Part shown: positions 1 through 17,701 of the stretch, piece after piece
Position numbering within the stretch: the first letter of the stretch is position 1
Layout: each line of letters opens with the position of its first letter
DNA from: Muricea muricata
Taxonomy: Eukaryota > Cnidaria > Anthozoa > Malacalcyonacea > Plexauridae
DNA: 64,000 bases
Assembly (NCBI GenBank): GCA_963855995.1
Contig: OY979723.1
Location: forward strand, 13,468,713 to 13,532,712
Reading direction: 5' to 3'
Made by a program: the position numbers and the translations under genes
The notes under the pieces: model-generated
Seen by the model: the letters and a program-made list of their open reading frames with translations, nothing else
What the model was told of the DNA's origin: nothing
Database searches by the model: none

Positions 1-99
1 ACAATACACTAATCCATGACAATGCTATATATCAAAGGCAGATTCAGACACTCAATCAGTTATTTAAAACACAGATGAACATATTGATTGTGACCATAC

Positions 100-2999
<2,900 letters not shown>

Positions 3000-3166
3000 T
3001 TTTTCAAAAGAGCAAAAAAAGAAGGACTGGGAAATAGTTTGTACCGCTGACTGAGGATTTGAAAAAATCGCGGACTCACTTCTGCACATTTTGTCATTTT
3101 CACGTTTTCTAAGTTCAAAATTCTGCAAAGTTTTTTCTTATTTTTGGCAAACACATACAACCGATT
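3000..3166. promoter_or_regulatory. Compact bidirectional promoter between PMPCB and PSMA5
   Basis: The start codons of two divergent housekeeping genes flank these 167 bp, so both 5' UTRs and the core promoter must fit here unless either gene has an upstream non-coding exon. No TATA box is obvious. This is inferred from gene geometry; no transcription start site can be seen directly. Confidence 0.6.
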
Positions 3167-5989
<2,823 letters not shown>

Positions 5990-6033
5990 ATATTTCATAA
6001 ACTTTTTAAAAGAACCAGAGTGGCGATGTCCCA

Positions 6034-6039
6034 AATAAA
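6034..6039 (+). terminator. Polyadenylation signal AATAAA of PSMA5
   Basis: Canonical AATAAA 45 bp past the PSMA5 stop codon. Another AATAAA overlaps the stop codon itself at 5985-5990. Confidence 0.7.
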
Positions 6040-6057
6040 AGCATCTTGGATTTGTTT

Positions 6058-6247
6058 TTCAACGCTGGCTTAGTGCTTAACTCACTGTTTTAGTTTCTGT
6101 ATTTCTACATGGCTGTTTATTTCAAGACTTTAAAAACAGAATGTTCATTGAAGACTTGTCTGGATTAATAGCAGTCTTCCATTTTGAAGAATGGATGTGC
6201 AGAAATACAGGATTAAAACAGTAGATTAGCGCTAAACCAGCTTTGAA
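6058..6247. repeat. MITE-like inverted repeat just downstream of PSMA5
   Basis: About 50-bp imperfect terminal inverted repeats: 6058-6110 pairs with 6194-6247. The outer ends read TTCAACGCTGGC on one side and complement-matched CCAGCTTTGAA on the other. There is no ORF. A related motif (TTAACTCACTGTTTTAGTTT-like) appears near 29090-29330 in a KDM5 intron. Confidence 0.65.
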
Positions 6248-7202
6248 TAGCTGGCTGGTTAGAAATCTTCTGGTTAACGAATATTAGCGTACAGTAGTTC
6301 TTTTGGTAACTTAGTGTTCTTGGACGCGTTTCTGGTTCCACGCACTCCTGGGGACAGTTGTTCGAAGCTGAGTTAGGAGTTGGTAAAAGTGGGTTTGATT
6401 TAAATATTTGTGTTGACCCAAGGTTAGGCCAACTGGATCTTGAATAACTGGCCCCAGGGTGAGTTTACATTCATTGTATTCGTCACCGATTCAGTTTACT
6501 CGAACAATTTGAAAATGTAGACTAGTTACCTGGTGCCAATATTACCACGAATTTTTTAAGTCTTGGTGAAAAAATGACGTTCAATCAATAATGAACCAAT
6601 TCCGGCCATGATTGACTTGGCGTAGTTATAGCACCTATGCAGTGATGTGAGATCTTTGTGAATACGACTAAATTCCAATGCAATAAAACTTGTGCAGTAA
6701 CACGTTAGTTGTGGTTTGTTAGAAAAAAGTGAACGTCTATACAAAAAACGTTCATAATTGTGCAAGGGATGAGTATTTTAATATTTGGCTGGAGGGTGCT
6801 TTGGGAAGTAATTGTTACAATAGATGCCTGTTGATGTACTTGCAAGATAGGAAATAGGAAGTAAGGATTTTGTAAAAGATCAAAGCGCACACTCTTATTT
6901 CAAATCCTCTTGTATTAAAACCAATATTAATGGGAAGAGCAATGGTGCACACGTCAGTGTCTATAGATAACGATGACTCAAAACATGTCATGTTTAACGG
7001 GAATTTACTTCAATTAAAAATGATAAATAGATTTCTAAAACTGTAAAAATACTGACTCGTGTCTAATGAGTAATGATCCTTACATGCCCACTAACAGCCG
7101 TATGGTCAATCTTATTAGGTTCTTCCCGCGTTCCCATTTTGTATTCAGATAATGTTTCGCTCATACGAACACGGTTGTATTTCCAACCGTAATACTAAAT
7201 GG

Positions 7203-7315
7203 CTTTTGAGACGTTCTCTGGTTTGAAATATTTATTCTTTGCGAGCTTTTGATTGCCAGTCTACAGCCTTTGACGGGCTATATTGAATATTTCAAACCAG
7301 AGAACGTCTCAAAAG
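7203..7315. repeat. Perfect 30-bp inverted repeat (foldback element)
   Basis: 7203-7232 (starts CTTTTGAGACGTTCTCTGG) is the exact reverse complement of 7286-7315, with a 53-bp loop. Perfect arms suggest a recent element or selection. No coding capacity. Confidence 0.8.
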
Positions 7316-8556
7316 TCATTATGTATGCTGGTTTCGCCTCCAACATTTTTAAACCTAATACGAAAGCTTAGCACTTAACTTCACCGCCTATCAGCTCTCA
7401 TAGTTAGTGAAACATAACCTCCAATTGGGAAATGAAGTTTGTGACGTCTCTGGGTTTATACTAGACCACAGTGTTAAGGTAACTCAATCTTGATAGATTT
7501 ATCATTCTTGTGTCCAATTGGGATCAAAACAAAAAAATATGATCATTATGTTAAGATGAAGCCTGTATAAAGGAAAGAATATGTTCCTAACAAAGTGGTT
7601 TTTGGGCTGAGACAACATTACTATCAGCTTTAACATTAGTATTAGTCGTGGACCCACAAGATATCTTACATTATCTTTGAACATATGTGTTGTGTTAAGA
7701 CGGAAATCAAATTATCGTTCCAGTTTGAGGGTCTTGGCTTGGTGGATATTGGATAAGTACTCTTATTAGAGGAAAGCAAACAAACATGTAACAAAACTTG
7801 TTTTATGTCATTTAAAAATCAAACTTGCTCCGGACGAACTCGTTAATTCATAATTCACGAGCAAAACAAAAAGGAAATTATGGCCATAAAGTAGTCTTTA
7901 TATGTGATAAAGATCCACTTTACTGTTGCCTTGATTTCCTGGCTTCAGCAACATCTATAATGATGATTTCGTCGTAAACAAGATTCACAAGATTGTTGCA
8001 TAAAATGGGTCGCTTTTGAAGCCAGTTAAAATACTCTCAGTTCGTGATTTATCGGATATAAAACGCTCGGCTATGCTTCTTAAACATGTTTTCTTGCTTC
8101 TCCAGTATCCTAACAGGCGTAGTTGTGTCGGCAAAGCGTGGAAATCCGTGGGTTCCTTCAAAAAAACAGACCAAAAATGTGCAGCCGTTTTATGATAATG
8201 ACGGGAAAACCTTCCTTACTTTAATTATGTGTTGCATTATTTGCATTGTCGTATTCAACTTATTTAGCAATTGTCCGCATACTTGAAGCGTTTAAGAGTG
8301 ATGTTCACGCACTTCAAACATTTCGAGAACAACTGCACGTTCCGCCTTGTCATTTTTCCGATGCCTCTTCGTCGAGACACGTGCGTAGAGCTGAAGAACG
8401 AGACCAGTTTCTGCATATAGCTGTGATGTAGTGTGACGTCAAGCCGGTATTCAGTTATAACATATTGTTCTCGTTGATGTTACAGCATGTATAAACTGAA
8501 CGTCTTTGCAAACTAAATTGCTTGATTAAATACCTTAAAAACATTATAATAATCCA

Positions 8557-8669
8557 GGGGTCAGTTCTATAAAACTATAAATCAATCATTTTTTTGTTGT
8601 TAAATAGAAATTAAGTACAAAATGTGTGGTTCTGATATTAGTCGATAGTTTTTTGTACAACTGACCCCC
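8557..8669. repeat. Short MITE with GGGGTCAGTT ends
   Basis: The left end GGGGTCAGTT plus an AT-rich arm pairs with the right end AACTGACCCC over about 30 bp with mismatches. The length is about 113 bp. The ends are similar to, but not the same as, the GGGGTCGGTTG family at 34279-34512. Confidence 0.65.
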
Positions 8670-9992
8670 ATAATTTCAGGCGCCAATCTGCGCAATTCTC
8701 GTATTTTTCAAAAGGTTAGGGTGCCACCTTAATCACAAGTTTTACAATGTGATCATGAATCGCAACAAGGTTTCAACACTGACGCCAGCTGGTTTGCTAT
8801 GCATTTCTTTAACTATCCACGATTTCACTATTCATGATGCGGAAAATTAGATAATGATCCTGGAATAGCTGTTTTATGTACAATGAGTGTCAGCAGTTAG
8901 GAAAACCAATATCAATCTTTCGAAAATGTCTAATTTTCCGTTTGTGGAGTTCAATGTTCTAAAATATTCCGAACGGAGGCGGAATTTCACGACTCAATTT
9001 TCTTTTATGGATTTGCGTACACGGAGTTTATTGTCTGGTAGACTGTGTTCACGATCAGGAATGTCGTGGTATAGCTCCTACGCAATAATTTTGAAGGATT
9101 TGCCCACGAGAATTTTGAATTTTTTGAGCTTAAAAATTCCCTCTCTTCCGTGAAACCTGTGCTACAGAAATGGCTATCTATTTGTCACGGATAAATTTTA
9201 AGTTCTGCCAGAATTTGCAAAAATACTTAATATTTACGGTCAAGTTTCTCGAATATTTCTAAAAGAAAAAGGATACCGACGCAAGTTGCTGGAGGATGGC
9301 CGTTAATCCACTCATTTTTATCCGCCAAGAAAATCTGAAAAAACCGCAGCGTGGACTTGCCAAATGTTTTTAAAATGATAGCGACATATATGCGTTTCCT
9401 TTTCATCATCTTACGCAAAGACAGTGACGCGTTCGCTTAGGCAGATTTATGAGTGCGTCACAGTGATAGCAGGCGACCAGAGAGAGACAGATTGATTGTA
9501 GCCTAGTAGAAAAATAATTTGTCCTATATAAAAGTTGTTGGTTGATAATATCGAACAGTACATTATTTCGTTACTTTTACAATAATATTGGATCACTTAG
9601 TAGTTGAACTGGTCAAATCAGCATACTTTAAATGAATGATTCTCGCAGGGTAGTATCAATTAAGGAAGTACACCGGAGCTTTTTCGAAACAACGTCGCGC
9701 TATGACCCACGTCCCACACAGGAAACTCTGCAACAATAAGTCTCACGCTGCGCGGAGACTGCCCCACGACTGGGCTTTGAACGCAGTACAAATATGCGAC
9801 CATGTTAGAACTTCCTTCAATACATCTTAAGAATTAGATTAATTGTTACTCTTCTACAATTAAGCCAAATGAACAGTAGGAAGGACAATGCGCGCCATAA
9901 TAGAAGGATGGGGCAACTATAGGAGTGGATTTCCTCAGTCTAGTTTTCACATGAGAAATTCAAATTGCTCACTGATTGCGAAATGTATATCA

Positions 9993-10040
9993 ATGTTTAA
10001 AATTAAAATATAATTTTGTGGAAACACCACGTAAGTTTAC
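9993..10040. repeat. Single-arm copy of the repeat at 30248-30438
   Basis: The stretch containing TTGTGGAAACACCACGTAAG is nearly identical to the left arm of the hairpin in a KDM5 intron at 30248-30438, but no matching second arm follows. It is a solo or degraded copy of the same family. Confidence 0.7.
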
Positions 10041-10476
10041 TATCGAAAACACTACGTAAGTTTATTTTGCCAAAATTGCGTTGATTGTGACATTACAGAA
10101 AAATACCAACGTAAAATGATCAGGAATGAACGTAATGGAGAAGGTTTAATCTTATTTACCAATGCTCATTCTTTTATATATGTCAAAAATTGCCAATTGT
10201 ATTTTTGAAGCTTTTAAAGTAAGAAATGCCAAGTTTATCATCATTATTAATATTATAGATTGACTGCAGTACATAAAGTTGCTATTACTTTGAATAGATG
10301 CAAGTTGTATATGTGGAAATGCTAATAAAAGATCAAATTAACATGCAACTAGTCGGAAAGCCTGTATGTTGTGACAAGTGGTGAGTCATTAGTAGTACTG
10401 AAACTCTAATGAATTAATAAAATTAGTAGAATCATACGAGCATACTAATGCAAATGCTGTAATTTGATTGGCTAGT

Positions 10477-10512
10477 CTACTCGCTATCTATTGCTCGATA
10501 GATAGCGAGTAG
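10477..10512. repeat. Short hairpin palindrome
   Basis: CTACTCGCTATCT is followed after a 10-bp spacer by its exact reverse complement AGATAGCGAGTAG. It may be the remnant of a small foldback element. Confidence 0.6.
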
Positions 10513-12416
10513 CAAAACAATAATTTTTCTTGCGTATTTTTTCAATTCAAAGATAATTTGTGATACTTTTTTTAGCAAAATGATTTAAAAAATCTCAGAT
10601 TCTACTAAAACAATTAGATTACTCGCTCTCAATTTCTATGCGTTGATAGTTAATTCGGGCTTCGCATTCTAATTGTTAATTACACTCCAAATATATGCAT
10701 GACTCCAGGCAAATATAAGCACAAAAAATGCATGAATCAACGCGGGTTTTGTTCCAGTATATTGAATATAATACTGTATTACTGTGTGCTGAATTTTAAA
10801 GGAATACGCACACTTCCTGGACATTGCGTGTTTCAAAATGGAAAGGGGTGTTTACCTTTTGACTAATTACGGTCTCATATAAATCTAGAAAAAGCAACGG
10901 TGCCATTTTACAAGTGGCAAATCACCGGTTGCCTGTGCCAACAATTTTTTTAAGAAAAATTATTTTTGTCACGCAGGTGGACCCGCACCCTCTTCATTTT
11001 TAGAAAAAAATGCGCTGTTTACAATTATAAGACCACTTTAACCTTATAGAGCTAGTTAAAAAAGTTAAATATTTTGAAACAATATTCTTCACAATACAAA
11101 ACGTAGCCAATCTTTCGCTGCCGGAAACCATACAAGCAGAATTCAAGGTCCTTCGAGTCTGTATGGCTATAAGTTCCTGAAGAAGATGTTTATCGTTTCA
11201 GGTAGTGGGAAATGCTATGCCAATGTTTTTTTGTGCTTTTGGCTGCACCACCCATGCACGACACTGGCAGAGAGACATTATTCTTGATTATGAATGCTTG
11301 CTTATACTTACATCCACTTTTTCCTCAAATGTGATCGGAAAGAGTCTTAAAGATATACAAATAACGATTGAATAGCTTTGGAACAACTTTTAGATATTGC
11401 CGCCGCATGCGGTTGAAAGGTTTTTCGGAAATCTCCCGTGGATCAAAGTACTTAATGTCTTAATCCAACTGCGATCACTTTCGATCCTTATGCAGCTAGA
11501 GTATATTAGAAAAACACACACCGAAACTGATTATTCCAACTATTCTAGAAAAGTTTTAGATATTCAGGTGTGGGCAAACGTGTAATTAGCCAACACAACT
11601 CATAACACAGCAAGGTTTCTAATTTCACAACCCACTTCTCAATTATTGCAACTCACATCAATACTAAAATTGTTTACGTTGGTAAACATTACCGTCTGCA
11701 ACAAATTTTTCTCTATATAATATCTCCACCGAATGTTCTCTTATTCTTTGGTTTTTGCATGAAATTGCGTTAGGTTTGTTGCGTGATTTTCTAGAATTTC
11801 TATGGACAATGAGACAATTTAATTCGTAGATTCTTTTCGCGAATTTTGACATTCTATTAATATTTCAACCAGGTTTGTATAAACTTTGTACAGTCTGGCC
11901 TCACGTGTACAGAACACGTTTATTGCTGACGCTTCAACAACATTATTTGTAAGCTAAATAAGCCACTTGAAAGTCAAGAAGTCAGGCTCTATTTATTAAG
12001 TGCTTTATTCAAATTTTCCAAATTCGGGCGGTAACAGGAACTCGCCTCGTCCGGTTGAACGTAGTGAACGTAACGACACAAATTAAATCTCAAAGAAAAT
12101 CCGTGACTCGAAGTCAAATAAATAAACGAGATCAAGTTGGATTTAAAATTTGAAGAAAAATGCTCCCTTATGGAGCTTTCTTGCCGTTTTTGGATCGCGA
12201 ATGACCACAACGATTTTAATTCTATCTGTTCTACACAGCGGACGCTAAGTGACTTCGTCATCATCGCCGGAAATCCACAAGAACTAGGTCATTGTTGATT
12301 GTTGGGCAGTGGCAGTGGTTAAATAGAGGCAAAGTCACGATGTGGTCAGTTAGTTGTCAAAATACGCCAAGGAGTTTCAGAGTCACACTATTAAAAAGTT
12401 GGTAAAATATCGAAGT

Positions 12417-15400
12417 ATGTCGGTGAAATCTTTTGTGAGAACGTTGAGCATGAGACGTGATAAAGGAATAACTAGTGAGTACATATTGATCATTTGGTCG
12501 CTACAGTTGATAGAATATAGCTATATTTATATGTATGTACATATCTTGGTTTCGCCACGAGCTAGACACATATTTGGTGCGGCATTTGCAAAAACAAAAG
12601 GACAGATGTAAGTGACTGTGTTTGACTGCGGCATTTTTGCAATAAATTTCTTGCGGGTAATCTTGTCCTATCAAATTGATACTGGTGACTTCATGGTTGC
12701 ATGTCAACTCAAAGGTCAACTCAAAAACAAGCAGTACAATATTGGAGTTAAAATTATTGCATGCAGTCAACAAAATTTTCCTTATTTTTCTTGCTAAAGG
12801 ACAATTATAAACAGCGTAGCTTGACCTCTTTCAAAAGTAAACCAGACAGGACGATTTCCAACAAAGAAACAAATATTCGACCTGCAGTTTTGGATGTTCA
12901 ATATGTTAATATTCTGATTGATAACATATTGACATAGCCGATGATTCATTTGGCTGATGTGGCCCATCAGCTAGTGAATTCTATATGAACTAAAACAACG
13001 AAAAAAGAAGTTGAGGAACTACATGTTATAAAAATATTCTTTTTCATTCGCTCGTAAAACGTAAGGTATTTACCCGAGAAAATTCGAGAGCTATGTAGAT
13101 TTTTGATATCTTCGATGCATGCATTATTGGCGATAGTTACCCCCGAATAGTCCAGGCAACCTTCGTAAACAGCGATAGTGATGTATACAGTTTATGAAAG
13201 AAAGCATAAGAAAATATACTGAGACCGCAATATATTTAGCAACTAGAATATACACGATATATTTACGACGTTTTCATTCAGTGTAAAATGTAAGACCTCA
13301 TAAATCTCATTGCACTTACAGTGTTAGTGTACTTCTAAACGTAATTGTTTGCGATTAACATTGACCATATATGCAAGCAGACACGAGCTAAAGCTCGCGA
13401 TATTCGCTAGCTAATATCTGCGGTCAAATTTTGTCGATTGAGCTCGGAATTGGTTATCCATACTCTTCACGTATATGACGTAAGCTTGTCATTGATACGG
13501 TTCCTAACCTTAGCCTGGGGCGAACCAATGTCAACATTATTTACATCACGTTTAATGTCCCACATAACTTCAGAAAATCAAACTTCGATTTAAAAACAAA
13601 ACAAAAAGAAGAAAAACTATATTGTGAAGTTTGTATATCACATAGAGATAACATTATAGATGTATTAACTAGCTTGGTTGATGTTTAAGCTCTGTGAAGT
13701 TTATTCCAAGATACGATAATCCAGGATTTTAAATTTGGAAAGTTTTAAAAATTTAGTCGATAAGCCCGCCGTTATAGTAAAGACGTTGGCAACGAATCCA
13801 TTTTAAAAAGATATGAAGAGGGAAGCTGACTGGATCCGGTACTTAAAATATAACCTTTGAATCCATTGTGCTATTATATGTAAATGTGCTTAAATATCTT
13901 AGTTGTTAAGTAGAATTTTAATATAACCGTTCGCTATTGAACTTGTTGTCTTGAACATCCTCAATCAGAAAAGCAAAAGGGATGGGGATGTGTTGGATTT
14001 GATAAAACTTATTTACGTCAGTTTGGTGGCATAACGGAACCGCGGCAAATTGCGTTTCAGTGCCGCGGTGTTGGACCAGGACTTTGCTGGAATTTGCTGA
14101 AACACAAAAACAACTTGGCCCTCGTACAAAAAGTCAGTTTACTTACAGGAAAAAGAAGACAATTAAGAACTTCGATATTGACGCTGTAAACATTCAAAGC
14201 CTATATATAAAGTCATTAAAAATGAGAAAGGAAACGGATCTCAAAACACACACGCAGCTTGTGTAAAGAGATCTCTTGTAAAAATTAATTGAGGTATAAA
14301 GCTCGCTCTCTGTGCGCCCAAGTTTCACACATTTAGTTTCTCTAATCCAATTTACCTTCTCTAAATTACCTCTGAATTATTATTTTTTTACTTTTGAAAA
14401 CATATCCTTTGGGTGTTAACGCAGATTGAGCTTTACTTTAATTATTGTTAGAGTGTAATTTAAATATAATTTTTGAGTTTTGAGGGGAGTGCCTCCCATG
14501 GGCTTCCTGTCCCTTTTTGCATTCTTCCTTTTAGGTATAATTTTATATATATTTTGTTGCTTTTATTAATATTCTTAATAAAATCATAAACAAATCTTAT
14601 CGTTCAATACTAGAATTTTGTTTTCCAAGAGGTATCTTTAGATTCTACTTAAGAAACTTTCTAGAAAGCAAGAAATTACCAATGTTTGATGATAATAAGT
14701 GCTTCCACCCATTCCAAATCCAACCCGCCTACAGTAAAGGTGACACGCGTTGATAGAGAAATATCTGCATAGCTAAGCATCTCCGTCAGGTGATCTAAGG
14801 ATAAGCGCCTTTTCGAAACCGGAACACACGCTTGGCTACTGTAAAGTGCAAAATACAAAGCAATGCAAATTGATTATCACTAAATGATGCAAAAAGGGGA
14901 AGAAATATTGCACCAACACTTAGAATTTTATTATGTGGAAGTTGGGTTGTGACTAATGACAAAGGAAGATAATTGTATAAATGGTTATAGCCCTCAAAAT
15001 ACACTTGGCAACATAGACATTTGATAAACACGGATATTTTGTAATGCATGCGCAAATAGAAGTAGTTCCGCGTTCTTTTGTTATGAAAGCTGGTTGCTTA
15101 GGCATGAAAACACCGGGTAAAAGGGGAGTGGCCTCCGGTTATTCCCCATTGGGGGAGAGAACAATAGAGTAGCTCTAAAATCCTTTCCGGTTGATAATTT
15201 CAGCAAATATAAAATAAATGTAATTCCAAATAAGGAGTGCATATTAATTATACACAAGTTTGAATTAAACTGTATATTTCGAACCAAATCAGATTCACCG
15301 TCAGCAGAGTTTGCAAAATATGGCGTTATATTTACAAGCGCAATGTAAATATAACGCCATATCCTGCAAACTCTGCTGAACAAGAATCTGATAGGATGTG

Positions 15401-16458
15401 AAATATACAGTTTAATTCAAACTTGTGTATGAGTAGTTCTAAGCCCTGCATAACTTGCCTAATTTCTATATGCCTGATTAGTACCTATATACTACTCTTA
15501 TGTAATAATACAAGGCCTGTTAGTGATCTCTATCGATATTAGTTTATTTTTCTCATTCTAATAAGTCATGTGGACGAGTACAGACGTGCAGACATGTCAC
15601 ATGTTCTGATTATACGTTTCATCAGAAGTAAACAATTATGCTTCAACAACGATTATACTGAATCATGCATAAGGTCTATAAAATCCAACAAAATTGAATC
15701 TCATCAAAATTTGCAACAAATATTACCAACGAGACAAACTGATCATCGACCGGTGTTTTGGTAAAACGTTCAACAAACATCCCAAACCTCCAAAAATGTA
15801 ATATTTTCCCCATCATTTATTAAATTTATATTTTATTTCTTCAGTTAAACCAGGTCCAAAAAGGACGTTGAACATTGTCACAGTGGGAGATGGCGATACC
15901 GGAAAAACGTGCCTACTGATGTCCTTCAAGGGGAATCGATTCTCCGAGGACTATGTTCCTACCGTGTTCGAGACCTACACGCGCGACGTACGTATCGAAG
16001 GTGAGACCATCGAGCTTGGACTTTGGGATACCGCTGGTCAAGAAGGCTACGACCGCTTACGCCCAATGGCCTATCCTCATTGCGACTGCTTCGTGATATG
16101 TTACTCAGTGGATAATCCAGACTCGTTGTACAACGTAAAAGCTAAATGGTTACCAGAATTAGAACATTTTTGCCCCGACGTGCCCAGGATCTTGGTTGCC
16201 ACCAAAAAGGACATAAGAAGGCGTACGCTGGCCATAATGGATATTTTAAACGGAAACAAAGCGCCAAGCATAGTTAGTTATGAAGAAGGGATGTGTACTG
16301 CAGCGCTGATTGGTGCGTCGAGATTTTTGGAGACGTCAGCACTGTGTAATGATGGGGTCCGAGAGATGTTTTATCAAACTGCAAGGGTGGCGTTGGAAGA
16401 GAGGGAGAGGCGAAAAGAGAAGAAAGGGAAAAAGAATGAAAGATGTTGTATCATGTAA
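12417..16458 (+). CDS. Rho-family small GTPase A, canonical type, two exons
   Basis: Membrane-anchored molecular switch of the Rho/Rac/Cdc42 type. Exon 2 (15845-16458) is certain. It carries the P-loop GDGDTGKT, switch I YVPTVFETY, G3 WDTAGQE, G4 TKKD (the TKxD form seen in Rac and Cdc42), a Rho insert region, G5 ETSA, a basic hypervariable tail and a CAAX box CCIM (the final M favours farnesylation). Exon 2 opens after a good acceptor (TTCTTCAG) with two bases completing a codon, so an upstream coding exon is required. The best candidate is 12417-12474: ATG, a basic 19-codon N-terminus and a strong donor (GTGAGT) in the matching phase, giving 223 residues in all. That first exon is an inference from phase and splice quality. 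The closest relative in the window is gene B (17702-21513), which is convergent with it. Confidence 0.88.
12475..15844 (+). other. Proposed intron 1 of Rho gene A
   Basis: About 3.4 kb of AT-rich sequence with no convincing coding exon. It contains the hairpin element at 15251-15429. If the proposed first exon is wrong, this is intergenic DNA plus an undetected first exon. Confidence 0.45.
15251..15429. repeat. Long hairpin element in the intron of Rho gene A
   Basis: Arms of about 85 bp: TACACAAGTTTGAATTAAAC at 15251 pairs with its complement ending at 15429, and TGGCGTTATATTTAC (15321-15335) pairs exactly with 15345-15359 around a 9-bp loop. The stretch with CTGTATATTTCGAA and CAGCAGAG is shared with the repeat at 61582-61735. 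Confidence 0.85.
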
Positions 16459-17701
16459 CATGTGTTAACTTCTCGTTCGGAAGAGGAGTGTTTTCCAAGT
16501 GCTTGTCTTGGAAGAGATTCGAGGAGATATTTTAGTCAGTGCAAGTGATAAGCATTCTGCTTCAGGGCTGGTTGTTTATAGCTCGGTTTCTTTTGTTCTG
16601 CAGGTCGATGACTTTAAAAATGTTGGAAATCAAAACTGCCATTAATGCAGAAAGATTTTTGAAGAAATATCTTCAAGCTTCTGAAAAAGCTCCTGGGATA
16701 TTTTTCTATGAATTTTGCTCGTTATTTTAGGATTAAGCTTTTGAACTAAACCGCTTTTGAACAATTGGCTCCAGGTTAGTAATAATACAGCCACTGAACT
16801 CAATACATACAGCCACTGAACTCGATACATACAGCCACTGAACTCGATACATACTGTACAGACTCAGAAATGCGAGCTATTTTCACTACAGAATGAAACT
16901 CAGAAATCAATGTTAATATGTGTATATCTTATAGCTTAAACATTGATGTAATATATTATTAACTTAATATTCATAATTATATATTTATTGAATAAGTTCA
17001 CCCGGGGGGGCATTATGAACTTATCAAAACTGTGCATAATATATTTATAACAGATTATATTTATTATATAAATGTGGTAATTTATATTAAATACGAAAAA
17101 CGTATCTTGTGTAAAAACTTTTCTTGTCTAAATTTTTTATCGTCATTCATGATATTTAATGGATTTCCATTGATTCTTTCCTCGATTGCTTAGGAAGGTT
17201 CTTCGTCGGGAAGTATAGTGAAAGAGCCTCTCGCTACTCTACCTACACTGGCAATGCTAGTTCGAGATATGTGGTTAGAGTTGCAAGCTACGAACACAAG
17301 GAACACAATGATCCCAAATTCAGAAGATAGTTTAATAAAAGTCATACACTAATATACAAATTAAATATCCGTTTATAAATATTCTAGCTGAAAATGTCGC
17401 TTTCATAAAGTTACTCGAGTCCTGGTACTTGTTACTCATAGTCATACGTAAAGAGAGCTGAACAAAGCTCAATCTTCTCCACTTCAGTATCCGATCTATT
17501 TTTACATTTTTCGTCTACTCATTTAACCTATTTATATCTTTAGGACTCGCGTATAAAAACTTACTTAAACATAGTTGAAATTCTCGTTACTTTCTGAAGC
17601 AAGCATTCAACACTCAGGCTAATAATTCAACAGAGCTTCTTCCTTCTCATTCTCATTCATCCTTCACAAAGTTGTTGTTAAGACGTTATCGAGTTCTTTA
17701 A
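16459..17701. other. Intergenic gap between convergent Rho genes A and B
   Basis: AT-rich 3' flanking DNA with no ORF of note. It holds a 22-bp repeat at 16787-16852, a run of G at about 17000, and AATAAA at 17334-17339 on the plus strand that could serve gene A if its 3' UTR is long. Confidence 0.6.
16787..16852. repeat. Tandem repeat, 22 bp x 3
   Basis: Three head-to-tail copies of a 22-bp unit containing ACAGCCACTGAACTC. Copies 2 and 3 are identical and copy 1 has one difference. Confidence 0.85.

Larger units (their letters stand above)
6260..12416. other. Gene-poor tract between PSMA5 and Rho gene A
   Basis: No ORF here shows a recognisable domain, coding-like composition joined to splice sites, or homology that I can recall. 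The tract holds several inverted repeats (listed separately) and a single arm of the repeat seen at 30248-30438. The longest frames are under 100 codons. Confidence 0.6.

Noticed and set aside
11989-12264. 91-codon minus-strand open frame beside the proposed first exon of Rho gene A
   Set aside because: No domain, no convincing splice partners, composition not distinctive; cannot be supported as a gene.
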